In this document: positions 1-8,327 of the stretch, in pieces
How positions within the stretch are numbered: the stretch's first letter is position 1
Layout: every line of letters starts with the position of its first letter
Assembly: GCA_964616275.1 (NCBI GenBank)
Contig: CAZTUL010000029.1
Location: forward strand, 1 to 27,239
Reading direction: 5' to 3'
Length of the DNA: 27,239 bases
From: CAYZJV01 sp964616275
Lineage (GTDB): Bacteria; Spirochaetota; Spirochaetia; Sphaerochaetales; Sphaerochaetaceae
The notes under the pieces: model-generated
Databases searched by the model: none
What the model was told of the DNA's origin: nothing
The model's input: the letters and a program-made list of their open reading frames with translations, nothing else
Made by a program: the position numbers and the translations under genes

Positions 1-12
1 GAAACTTAGTAT

Positions 13-53
13 AGCAAAAAGCGGAGGGTCGTCAATCTGAAACGTCCTCCGCT
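13..53 (-). terminator. Rho-independent terminator of glnS
   Basis: On the minus strand an 8-bp perfect stem (AGCGGAGG at 46-53 pairing with CCTCCGCT at 20-27) is followed directly by a run of five T. It lies about 45 nt after the glnS stop codon, which is the expected place for the end of that transcript. Confidence 0.85.
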
Positions 54-97
54 CTCTCGTTAATTTTTAATTCATACATGTACCAGAGTGTAGATAC

Positions 98-1795
98 TTA
101 CTTTTGATTTTTCGTTTTTTTCGACCACGAGTCCTTCAGTGAAACCGTACGATTAAACACTAAGTTGTCGGGTGTAGAATCAACAGAATCAATCATGAAA
201 TATCCATTCCGTATAAATTGCAGGTAGTTCCCGGGTTGTGCATCTCGTAAAGACGGTTCCAATTTGCAGTGTTCCAGAACTACAAGTGATTCCGGATTTA
301 AATCGTCAAGATAATTCCCTGTACGCTCACCTGGGTTTTCTGCAGAAAAAAGTTTATCATAGAGTCGAATTTCTGCATCCAGTGCATGCTGAGCACTCAC
401 CCAGTGACTGGTTCCCCGAACCTTTCGGCCATCAGGTGTCGTTCCACCTCGAGATTCTGGATCGTAGGTTACATGAACTTCGGTTATAGAGCCTTGATCA
501 TCCTTTATTACATCGGTACAGGTAACATAGTAGGCATGTTTCAGACGGATTTCGTTACCTGGATAGAGTCTGTGATACCCTTTAACAGGTTCTTCCATAA
601 AGTCTTCTCTTTCAATAAAGAGCTCACGAGAAAATGGCATAGGTCTGGTTCCAGCATTCGGATCTTCTGGATTATTATCTGCATCGAACCATTCCACAGT
701 ATTTTCCGGATAGTTGGTAATGACTAGTTTCAGAGGATATAATACTGCCATATAGCGTAGTGCCCGTTTGTTAAGATCTTCTCGTGCACAAAACTCAAGC
801 AGGTTGAAATCAACCACACTTTCTACCTTTGCCACACCGACACGAGCCACAAAATCTCTCAGTGATTCAGGGCTATATCCACGCCTGCGAATACCGGTAA
901 TGGTAGGCATGCGAGGATCATCCCATCCGGATACATGACCGAGTTTTACGAGATTTAAGAGCCTTCTTTTACTCATAATCGTATAATTTATGTTTAATCG
1001 GGCAAATTCATACTGATGTGGTGTATGATCAATCATATCAATCGAGGTTGCCCAATCATAGGCAGGTCGATGATCTTCAAACTCTAACGTACAGATAGAG
1101 TGTGTAATTCCTTCAATCGCATCACTGATGGGATGGGTATAATCATACATGGGATAGATACACCAGGTATCACCGGTTCTTGGATGGGATGCAAATTTAA
1201 TCCTATAGAGTGCAGGGTCCCGTAGGTTAAGGTTCGGGCTCGACATATCAAGTTTAGCACGTAGCAGATACTTCCCTTCCGGGTGTTTACCAGCACGCAT
1301 TTCTTCAAACAGCCTAAGATTCTCTTCAATCGGTCGGTCACGATCGGGGCTATTTTTTCCGGGAGTGGTAAGTGTACCGCGATACTCTTTCATCTGTTCA
1401 GGCGTCAGTGAGTCTACATAGGCTTTTCCCTCTTTAATCAGATGTATTGCTATGGTGTACAGTTGATGATAATAGTCACTCGCGTGGTACAGATGATTAC
1501 CCCAGTCGAAGCCCAGCCATCGAATATCTCGCTGGATTGATTCAATATACTCAAGTTCTTCCTTTTCTGGGTTTGTATCGTCCAGTCGGAGGTGGCACCG
1601 TCCGCCATACTTTTCGGCAAGCCCAAAGTTCAGACAGATGGATTTTATGTGTCCAAGGTGCAGATACCCATTCGGTTCAGGAGGGAAACGGGTCACTATG
1701 GTGTTGTTTGGAACGCGTCCTTGTGCAAGATCTTCTTCAATAATTCGTTCAAGAAAATTGAGACTTCGTTCTTCTTTTTTCTCTTCTTCGTGCAT
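98..1795 (-). CDS. glnS: Glutaminyl-tRNA synthetase
   Basis: Charges tRNA-Gln with glutamine in the cytoplasm (class Ic synthetase). The 565-aa product has the class I HIGH signature as HLGH at residues 46-49 inside PPEPNGYLHLGH, and the KMSKS-type loop as MSKRR near residue 274. The C-terminal half has the anticodon-binding barrel region typical of GlnRS, and the length matches bacterial GlnRS (about 550-570 aa). The ATG at 1795 has a good Shine-Dalgarno sequence, AAGGAG, 8-9 nt upstream. The gene stands alone, divergent from the MATE gene and closed by its own terminator. GlnRS rather than GluRS is supported by the PPEPNGYLHLGH motif and the overall length. A direct GlnRS means the cell need not depend only on the transamidation route for Gln-tRNA. 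Confidence 0.97.
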   Translation of the reverse strand: MHEEEKKEERSLNFLERIIEEDLAQGRVPNNTIVTRFPPEPNGYLHLGHIKSICLNFGLAEKYGGRCHLRLDDTNPEKEELEYIESIQRDIRWLGFDWGNHLYHASDYYHQLYTIAIHLIKEGKAYVDSLTPEQMKEYRGTLTTPGKNSPDRDRPIEENLRLFEEMRAGKHPEGKYLLRAKLDMSSPNLNLRDPALYRIKFASHPRTGDTWCIYPMYDYTHPISDAIEGITHSICTLEFEDHRPAYDWATSIDMIDHTPHQYEFARLNINYTIMSKRRLLNLVKLGHVSGWDDPRMPTITGIRRRGYSPESLRDFVARVGVAKVESVVDFNLLEFCAREDLNKRALRYMAVLYPLKLVITNYPENTVEWFDADNNPEDPNAGTRPMPFSRELFIEREDFMEEPVKGYHRLYPGNEIRLKHAYYVTCTDVIKDDQGSITEVHVTYDPESRGGTTPDGRKVRGTSHWVSAQHALDAEIRLYDKLFSAENPGERTGNYLDDLNPESLVVLEHCKLEPSLRDAQPGNYLQFIRNGYFMIDSVDSTPDNLVFNRTVSLKDSWSKKTKNQK

Positions 1796-1822
1796 GCTTC
1801 AATGCTCCTTTTCCTCTTCCAA

Positions 1823-1901
1823 CGCAAACTTTCGGGATTCCTCAACACTATGGAGAAGGGAATCTCATATTGTGCGATTCTACCATAGAGCGGCGTTTGC
1901 G
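1823..1901 (-). other. Nested inverted repeats upstream of glnS (possible structured leader)
   Basis: Three perfect inverted repeats are nested around one centre: CGCAAAC (1823-1829) with GTTTGCG (1895-1901), CTATGG (1848-1853) with CCATAG (1883-1888), and GAATC (1860-1864) with GATTC (1876-1880). Read as minus-strand RNA they would form a three-tier hairpin just before the glnS ribosome-binding site. A possible -10 box (TAGAAT on the minus strand, 1877-1882) lies within it, so it could instead be a protein-binding site. The family is not recognised. Confidence 0.35.
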
Positions 1902-1979
1902 AAAAGATAGCGCACTCAATGCATTTTCCCTATGTAGGCTGCGTGACAAGATGAGAGTCGATGAGTATGATGTAAAGCT

Positions 1980-3332
1980 ATGAAATCACAGGAGCACACA
2001 TCACTTTCAAGCCAGCTTATGCGTATCTCGCTCCCAATTATGGTCTCGAACTTACTACAGACCCTCTACACCATGGTAGACACCTATTTTCTTGGTCGGT
2101 TGGGGAAAGAGGCCATAAGTGCTCCTTCGATAACAATGAACATAAGCAATTTCATTATCGTATTTGGCACAGCATTTTCAATTGCTGGAACCACGATGAT
2201 CAGTCAAGCTTATGGAGCCGATAAAACAAACCGGAAACGACTCGAATTTCTTGCATCTCAAGTGTTCTTTGTGAATGTTATAATGTCCTTTGTTGTTATG
2301 GTACTAGGCACTGTACTTGCCCGACCAATGATAGATCTTATGCAGGTCCCGAGCGGATTAACCTATACCTATACATTGCAATATATGACTATTACCTTTC
2401 TCACGATGCCGTTCTTATTCGGTGATTTTGTATTACGTACAACGCTTCAAGGAGTAGGAGATTCTCTCACTCCCTTATATGTACAGGCAACAGCTGTTGG
2501 TCTGAATATTCTCCTCGATCCGATTTTTATATTTGGCTGGGGTCCAATTCCTCCACTTGCTGTAGAGGGAGCCGCTTGGGCAACATTCATCGCACGATCG
2601 ATAAGTTGTACAGTCTCAATGATTCTTTTGTTCAGTGGTATTAAAAGAGTTCGTGTCCGATTTGGTAGTATGAAGCCTCACCGACCTACATTATCACTGT
2701 TAGTGCGTATTGGGCTGCCGGCATCCTTTGGACAATCTATTTCATCACTTGGGTTTGCAGTTATCCAGGGTGTAGTGAATTCTTTTGGCCCGGCTGTAAT
2801 TGCTGCATTTGGCATTGGAAATCGAATTCAATCAATATTTCACATGCCTGCGTATGGTATAAGTCAAGGAGTCGCCATTCTTGTAGGAAAAAAATTGGGT
2901 GAAGGAGATGCAGATGGAGCTGCATCAGCAGCAAAACGAGGAATGCTGATCAGTGGCGTATTTATTACAGTCGGTATGTCTCTTGTGGTACTGTTTGGAC
3001 GTTATGTCATGCTATTCTTTGTGAATGATCTGGAAGTAGTAGCTCATGGTACGCAACTTTTCTACTTCACTGCACCGTCGGTTGTTTTCTTTTCGTTTTA
3101 CACCATCGTACTAGGGGCTTTTCAGGGTGGCGGAGAAACACGGCCGGTTATGACCATGAATATTGTTCGGTTATGGGGTCTGCGTGTACCGTTGTGTTAT
3201 ATACTTCCATTAGTGTTTGGGCTTGGTTCACAAGGTATCTGGATGGCTATGCTTTTGAGTAATATGCTTGTTGCACTGTGGTCACTCTATCTGTTTCATC
3301 GTGGTTCTTGGAAAGTCTCATTATTTGCATAA
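1980..3332 (+). CDS. MATE-family multidrug/cation efflux transporter
   Basis: An integral inner-membrane exporter of the MATE (multi antimicrobial extrusion) family, which expels organic cations or drugs using a sodium or proton gradient. The 450-aa product is hydrophobic throughout and consistent with about 12 membrane segments in two related halves. The N-terminus (LPIMVSNLLQTLYTMVDTYF followed by LGRLG) is the classical MATE opening, and the repeated half-domain entry (RIGLPASFGQSISSLGFAVI) is present near residue 240. The length is typical. The start ATG at 1980 lacks a strong Shine-Dalgarno sequence. The gene runs in the same direction as the HtrA-like gene 72 nt downstream. The actual substrate cannot be read from the sequence. 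Confidence 0.92.
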   Translation: MKSQEHTSLSSQLMRISLPIMVSNLLQTLYTMVDTYFLGRLGKEAISAPSITMNISNFIIVFGTAFSIAGTTMISQAYGADKTNRKRLEFLASQVFFVNVIMSFVVMVLGTVLARPMIDLMQVPSGLTYTYTLQYMTITFLTMPFLFGDFVLRTTLQGVGDSLTPLYVQATAVGLNILLDPIFIFGWGPIPPLAVEGAAWATFIARSISCTVSMILLFSGIKRVRVRFGSMKPHRPTLSLLVRIGLPASFGQSISSLGFAVIQGVVNSFGPAVIAAFGIGNRIQSIFHMPAYGISQGVAILVGKKLGEGDADGAASAAKRGMLISGVFITVGMSLVVLFGRYVMLFFVNDLEVVAHGTQLFYFTAPSVVFFSFYTIVLGAFQGGGETRPVMTMNIVRLWGLRVPLCYILPLVFGLGSQGIWMAMLLSNMLVALWSLYLFHRGSWKVSLFA

Positions 3333-3404
3333 TGAACGAATATGTACAGAGTGTGGGAAACAGGGTAAACTTACTGCCGATGCAGTTTGTACTGGAGGAT
3401 TGGT

Positions 3405-4700
3405 TTGGAGCATAAAACACAGCGAAAAACAAAATCACTCTTTCGTCTTCTTCGGACGATTCTTATAGGTGTATGTATTGTAGTAATCGCTATTGGTATT
3501 GTTGCATGGACTCAATCGTTACAGAATAAGAATCAGATTGAACAACAGCGAAAAGTTCTTGCAGAGGTATTAGAGCGAGAGGGTGAACTTGGATTACTTC
3601 AGCTTGCTGGAGTTCAAGTGAATGATATTTTCTATGGTGATCAGGGAGTCTCAGTCTTTTTAGGCGATATGTCAGCATTTTCCTACAGTGCTGAGGAGAT
3701 GCGAAATATTGCCATATATGAACAGGCAAATAAAAGTGTTGTACACATCACTACCGTTTCCCTCGGCTTGAATACTTTTCTGGAGGTAATGCCGGTACAG
3801 GGTACTGGTTCGGGAATTATTATTAGCGAAGATGGATACATTCTTACCAATGCACATGTAGTACAAGATGCTGCCGATTTGAATATCAGCCTGCATGACG
3901 GTACAAACCATGAAGCTCGACTGGTAGGTCTTGATAACGAGAACGATTTAGCTGTTCTGAAAATTGATTTGCCACCTCAAGTGCTTTTAGATCCTATCAG
4001 TTTCGGAACAGCTCACACGTTGCAAGTTGGACAGAAGGTCGTTGCCATTGGGAATCCTTTTGGTTATGACCGGACTATGACCATCGGTACAGTATCCGGT
4101 TTGGGACGTCCGGTCCGTACCGATTCAAATACAGTGATTAATGGTATGATACAAACAGATGCAGCGATTAATCCCGGAAACTCGGGTGGTCCATTATTGA
4201 ATAGCAGAGGAGAGATGGTAGGTATTTGTACGACCATTCACTCGACAACTGGAGGCTCACAGGGGATCGGATTCGCTGTTCCTGTGGATACTGCAATTTC
4301 CGTTATTCCCGATCTTATTCGTTATGGAAAAGTAATGCGGGGCTGGCTCGATATTACGATGGTTCAGCTTGAACCGAATATTGTTGCATATGCTGATCTT
4401 CCGGTGCATGCTGGATTGCTTGTTTCTCAGGTCAGAGCAGGTGGCAGTGCAGAGAAGGGTGGTCTTCGTGGTGGTACACAACGGGTACAGTACGGATCGG
4501 CGATTATTTATCTTGGTGGAGATATAATTATTTCGGTAAACGGGGAGGCAGTGCAAGAGTACGCTGATCTTTATAGTGCTTTGGTTGAAACTCATCCAGG
4601 GGATACTGTTGAAGTTGAAGTGATTCGGAAGGGTGAACAAAAAACCCTGCAGATAGAGTTGGTTGAACGACCAGAGGGAATGGAATGGACGGTGCGATGA
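3405..4700 (+). CDS. HtrA/DegP-type membrane-anchored serine protease with PDZ domain
   Basis: A trypsin-like protease of the HtrA (S1C) family, acting in periplasmic protein quality control. I place the start at a TTG at 3405 because GGAGG lies 6 nt upstream (3394-3398). This gives 431 aa. A single hydrophobic segment at about residues 17-36 follows a basic N-terminus, so the protein is probably anchored in the inner membrane with the protease outside. The catalytic triad is visible: His151 in TNAHVV, Asp181 in NENDLAV and Ser260 in NPGNSGGPL. A single PDZ-like domain occupies roughly residues 325-425, with a GGDIIISVNG core. One PDZ plus a membrane anchor is closer to DegS/HtrA of Gram-positives than to soluble two-PDZ DegP. 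The end overlaps the uvrB start by 16 nt. Confidence 0.93.
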   Translation: MEHKTQRKTKSLFRLLRTILIGVCIVVIAIGIVAWTQSLQNKNQIEQQRKVLAEVLEREGELGLLQLAGVQVNDIFYGDQGVSVFLGDMSAFSYSAEEMRNIAIYEQANKSVVHITTVSLGLNTFLEVMPVQGTGSGIIISEDGYILTNAHVVQDAADLNISLHDGTNHEARLVGLDNENDLAVLKIDLPPQVLLDPISFGTAHTLQVGQKVVAIGNPFGYDRTMTIGTVSGLGRPVRTDSNTVINGMIQTDAAINPGNSGGPLLNSRGEMVGICTTIHSTTGGSQGIGFAVPVDTAISVIPDLIRYGKVMRGWLDITMVQLEPNIVAYADLPVHAGLLVSQVRAGGSAEKGGLRGGTQRVQYGSAIIYLGGDIIISVNGEAVQEYADLYSALVETHPGDTVEVEVIRKGEQKTLQIELVERPEGMEWTVR

Positions 4701-6697
4701 AATCCCAGGAGTTCTCTGTAGTAGCCGATTATAGCGCTTCGGGGGATCAGTCAGATGCTATTGATTTACTCTCAGCTGGGGTTGAATCGGGTTTCGAACG
4801 ACAAACGCTCAAAGGTGTGACGGGATCGGGTAAGACTTTTACGATGGCTAAGATTATTGAAAAGGTTCAGCGTCCTACCTTGGTTCTCAGCCATAATAAA
4901 ACACTGGCAGCACAGCTTTTCAGAGAATTTAAGTCATTTTTTCCCAATAATGCTGTTGGTTATTTTGTGTCTACGTATGATTATTATCAACCGGAAGCCT
5001 ACGTTCCAGGAAAAGATCTCTACATAGAAAAAGATGCCGACATTAATGACGAGATTGATCGTTTGCGACTTTTTGCCTCTTTCTCTCTTATGGAACGTCG
5101 TGATGTCATTATTGTTGCATCAGTGAGCTGTATCTTCGGTCTGGGAAATCCCGGTTCGCTGCAAGATATGATTAAGCATTTTGCAGTGGGTCAGCATTTT
5201 GATCACAAGGCTGATCTACAAGACATGATTCGGATGCAATATGATCGGAATGATATGATACTTGAGCGTGGTTCATTTCGTGTACGTGGGGATAGTATTG
5301 AAATTTGTCCCTCATATCTTGAGACCGCTGTTCGTATTCGTCTCAACTGGGACGAGATTGAACGTATTGAATGGTTTGACCCGGTATCCAACAATGTACT
5401 TGAGGTTTCACCCTCCTTTAGTCTGTATCCTGCTAAGCAGTTTGTGATGCCTCCGGAACAGATAAAAGAGGCGATTCATAGAATTCAGGACGAAATGGAA
5501 GAACAGTACAACTATTTTAAACAGACAGGGAAATTGTTAGAGGCAGAGCGAATAAAAACTCGTGTTGAGTATGATCTCGAGATGTTACAAGAGCTTGGCT
5601 ATTGTTCCGGTATAGAGAATTATTCTCGGCCTCTAGGCAACAGAAAACCAGGAGAGGCTCCTCCCGTGTTACTCAACTATTTCCCACCTGGGTTTTTAAC
5701 CTTCATTGATGAGTCGCATGTCACGCTCCCACAGATTGGTGCGATGTATGAGGGGGATCGAAGCAGGAAGCTGAATCTGGTGAATTATGGATTTCGACTC
5801 CCTTCAGCATTGGATAATAGGCCGCTTACCTATAAAGAGTTTGATACTACTTGTGGGCAGCGGATTTATGTTTCAGCTACACCTGGGGCCCGTGAGATTG
5901 GTGAATCGTCTCAGGTAGTCGAGCAGATTATTCGACCTACCGGTTTGCTGGACCCGCAAGTGGAGGTGCGCCCTACTGAAGGGCAAATGGAAGATTTGTA
6001 CGGGGAAATACGTACGACTGTAGCAAAAAAAGAACGCGTACTGGTTACCACGTTAACAAAAAGAATGGCAGAGGATTTGACCGATTATCTGGCGAATCTC
6101 GGGTTGAAAGTTCGCTATCTGCATTCAGAAATTGAGACCATTGAGCGAGTGGAGTTGCTGCGTGATCTCCGGTTAGGAACGTACGATGTTCTGGTAGGGA
6201 TCAACTTACTTCGGGAAGGTCTTGATCTGCCTGAGGTTTCTCTCATTACCATTCTCGATGCTGACAAGGTGGGATTTTTGCGATCGGCTACTTCGTTAAT
6301 CCAGACTATTGGTCGTGCTGCAAGAAACGTGGGTGGGCGAGTGATTATGTATGCCGACCGGGAAAGCGATGCCATGAAAGAGGCCATCAGGGAAACAAAT
6401 CGGCGTAGAGCCATTCAACAGGCCTATAATGAGGAACACAATATTACTCCCAAGACAATTATCAAATCAGTTCAAGATCTGATTACTCGAGAGAAAGAGG
6501 AGAAACAGGAGATACAGAAGGGTGATATTGCAGTGCTGAAAAGTCAGTATAATCTCTTGGTAGCTGCAGATCGTAAAAAGTATATTCGTGATCTTGAAAA
6601 AGAGATGCTTGAACACGCTAAGAACTTGGAATTTGAACAGGCTGCAATACTCCGAGACGAAATTGAAGCTGTGAAAGCTATGAATCTGTCTCGTTAA
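4685..6697 (+). CDS. uvrB: Excinuclease ABC subunit B
   Basis: The damage-verification helicase of UvrABC nucleotide excision repair: UvrA loads it at lesions and it recruits UvrC for dual incision. The 670-aa product has Walker A GVTGSGKT at residues 44-51, the DNA-clamping beta-hairpin motif YYQPEAYVP at about 99-107, and the DEAD-box-like DESHVT. The C-terminal helicase half contains INLLREGLDLPEV and QTIGRAARN. The last 40 residues form the UVR domain (LEFEQAAILRDEIEA) that binds UvrC. The start at 4685 has AGAGGG 6 nt upstream. An ATG at 4697 would give an ATGA overlap with the protease gene and is the alternative. The two genes are translationally coupled. It ends only 11 nt from the convergent caspase-like gene. 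Confidence 0.97.
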   Translation: MDGAMKSQEFSVVADYSASGDQSDAIDLLSAGVESGFERQTLKGVTGSGKTFTMAKIIEKVQRPTLVLSHNKTLAAQLFREFKSFFPNNAVGYFVSTYDYYQPEAYVPGKDLYIEKDADINDEIDRLRLFASFSLMERRDVIIVASVSCIFGLGNPGSLQDMIKHFAVGQHFDHKADLQDMIRMQYDRNDMILERGSFRVRGDSIEICPSYLETAVRIRLNWDEIERIEWFDPVSNNVLEVSPSFSLYPAKQFVMPPEQIKEAIHRIQDEMEEQYNYFKQTGKLLEAERIKTRVEYDLEMLQELGYCSGIENYSRPLGNRKPGEAPPVLLNYFPPGFLTFIDESHVTLPQIGAMYEGDRSRKLNLVNYGFRLPSALDNRPLTYKEFDTTCGQRIYVSATPGAREIGESSQVVEQIIRPTGLLDPQVEVRPTEGQMEDLYGEIRTTVAKKERVLVTTLTKRMAEDLTDYLANLGLKVRYLHSEIETIERVELLRDLRLGTYDVLVGINLLREGLDLPEVSLITILDADKVGFLRSATSLIQTIGRAARNVGGRVIMYADRESDAMKEAIRETNRRRAIQQAYNEEHNITPKTIIKSVQDLITREKEEKQEIQKGDIAVLKSQYNLLVAADRKKYIRDLEKEMLEHAKNLEFEQAAILRDEIEAVKAMNLSR

Positions 6698-6708
6698 AAA
6701 ATTTCTAT

Positions 6709-7671
6709 TCACTGTTGAAAGAGTATAAGGTCAATAGGTCCAAGGGTTGTCTGTGGAGTCTGATATGTTATCCATCGTTCAGTAAATCGAAAATAATCAG
6801 AGATATAGCGATAGATATCTCCCAATGACATCACCCCACCATTGAGAGTCGGAAAATCTATTCTACCCGGTACCGTGATATCCCGCATATGCTCTCCAGT
6901 TCCTATTTCCATTTGTGAAGTTGCTTCAGGGCTGTGGTTCCATCCTATTGCACGTAGGAAATAGTAGCTGAAAAATCCGTGCCTGTGATCAATTTCAATA
7001 AATCTTGCCTCTTTTGCAGTTTGCGATGCAGCTGATGCTGAGAGAAAGAACGTCCCAGGAACATATGAGCCAATATCTCGTTCATCCGGTTCTCGTGGAT
7101 ATTCATCCACAACCTGGCCGCTGAAGCAACTATCAAGAATAATGATTTTTTTCCCTTGAATTGGTTTTACCCAATCGGTAATTTCTTTTTTGGTAATTAC
7201 TTCGCCAACTGGTGAACCCTCACTAGCTACAATCATGGGCATATCAGCGGAACCCCCATGCCCCGTATAGTATAGGAGGAATATATCATTTTCCGTTATT
7301 TCATTACTGTTACCCTTATAGTAGGTCTCTATTCTATTTTGTATGCCATTCTGTGTTGGTAACAGTTGTACAGGAGCATCAAAATCTTCTTCTTCAACCA
7401 GAAGGATACTGGAACCGCCTTGTGAAAAATACCTTTCACTTTTTAATTGTTCAATCGCTACTGCAACCTCTTTGATATCCTGGATTGGTCCAGTGATGTT
7501 AGAAAGATTGTATGTATTATCGTTACTTTCCACTGAAATAGTGTAGTGATAATCGAGTCCGATATACATTGCATGCAGCTTTGGTTTTGGAGGTTGTGTG
7601 AGAAAAAGCTCACAAGAGATGAAAATCGTAGAGAGGAGGATTCCTAAGCTGAATATGAGGTATCGTCTCAC
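6709..7671 (-). CDS. Caspase-fold (peptidase C14-like) lipoprotein
   Basis: A predicted exported cysteine peptidase of the caspase/metacaspase clan. The N-terminus is a signal peptide ending in a lipobox-like FISC with Cys20, so the protein is probably lipidated and membrane-attached. The caspase-like domain starts near residue 34 (HAMYIGLDY). The catalytic His138 lies in YYTGHGG after a hydrophobic strand, and the catalytic Cys182 in IIILDSCFSG, both in the canonical setting. FFLSASAASQTAKE (from about residue 209) and GFFSYYFLRAIG match the later strands and helix of the fold. The 320 aa hold one domain with no obvious partner domain. The ATG overlaps the stop of the upstream gene (ATGA). 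The substrate is unknown; C14-like proteins cleave after basic or acidic residues depending on type. Confidence 0.85.
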   Translation of the reverse strand: MRRYLIFSLGILLSTIFISCELFLTQPPKPKLHAMYIGLDYHYTISVESNDNTYNLSNITGPIQDIKEVAVAIEQLKSERYFSQGGSSILLVEEEDFDAPVQLLPTQNGIQNRIETYYKGNSNEITENDIFLLYYTGHGGSADMPMIVASEGSPVGEVITKKEITDWVKPIQGKKIIILDSCFSGQVVDEYPREPDERDIGSYVPGTFFLSASAASQTAKEARFIEIDHRHGFFSYYFLRAIGWNHSPEATSQMEIGTGEHMRDITVPGRIDFPTLNGGVMSLGDIYRYISDYFRFTERWITYQTPQTTLGPIDLILFQQ

Positions 7672-8261
7672 CGATTTTGTTCCTTTGCAATGAGCCTGTT
7701 AATTCGACATGAGAAACCGATACCGGCAAAGACCGATATATAGTCGGATCTTATGTCCACCGAAATTGGTATACGTACAAACCAGCGGTTACGTTGTGAT
7801 TGTTCTGTAAGAGCATATTCTCCTGCAAGCTGTAAGCGCCAGATTGGTGCGAGCTCCCAAGTTGGCAGGTACATACCGAGTAACAGAGCTGTTCCTATTT
7901 TCCCTACAAATGATGGAGATATATACAGGCTCATATCGATTGATGTACCGAATGCCATGAATGGACGCCAGAACGTTGTACCAAATACTATGGAACGGGT
8001 AGTGTAGTATCCAGACAACCCAGCTGAAAGCTCTACGGTATCTCCGATAGGAAATACAGCAGGAGTAAAGGTCCCGCCAATAGAGAGATGACTGCGAATT
8101 GGCAATGGATCGTGATGAAACTCGCTAGGGATACTTCCGTACCAGAGGACATCCATCGAGACTCCATACCGATTAGTTATGGAGAATCCAGCAAAAAGGG
8201 GGATACTTCCTACAATGATAATGAGAAAAAGAGTAGAGAGTGCCAGTCTGCTAAGTTTCAC
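7668..8261 (-). CDS. Small exported beta-barrel-like protein, function unknown
   Basis: I do not recognise a named family. The 197-aa product starts with a signal peptide (about residues 1-24, ending near LFAG). The rest alternates hydrophobic and polar residues, with many aromatic and glycine residues, and ends in an amphipathic strand-rich segment, as in small outer-membrane barrels. The start is a GTG at 8261 with AAGGGG 5 nt upstream. It is translationally coupled (ATGA) to the caspase-like lipoprotein downstream, which suggests the two work together at the envelope. It lies 66 nt after thiQ on the same strand with no terminator seen between. The AT-rich spacer contains a possible -10 (TATAAC) but no convincing -35. 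Barrel topology is an inference from composition. Confidence 0.7.
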   Translation of the reverse strand: MKLSRLALSTLFLIIIVGSIPLFAGFSITNRYGVSMDVLWYGSIPSEFHHDPLPIRSHLSIGGTFTPAVFPIGDTVELSAGLSGYYTTRSIVFGTTFWRPFMAFGTSIDMSLYISPSFVGKIGTALLLGMYLPTWELAPIWRLQLAGEYALTEQSQRNRWFVRIPISVDIRSDYISVFAGIGFSCRINRLIAKEQNR

Positions 8262-8327
8262 GCGAACCCCTTGTATATAAGTTATAACCTAAAAGGGTGA
8301 CTGTTTGCTTCAACTTTTTAAATTTTT

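Noticed and set aside
386..727. 113-codon open frame on the plus strand
   Set aside because: It is opposite glnS and without recognisable features.
3387..3404. Upstream TTG start at 3387 for the HtrA-like protease
   Set aside because: The GGAGG at 3394-3398 lies after it and fits TTG 3405 instead.
4257..4640. 127-codon open frame on the minus strand
   Set aside because: It is opposite the protease gene, with low-complexity composition and no ribosome-binding site of note.
6698..6708. Bidirectional terminator between uvrB and the caspase-like gene
   Set aside because: Only 11 nt separate the stop codons and no stem-loop is present there.
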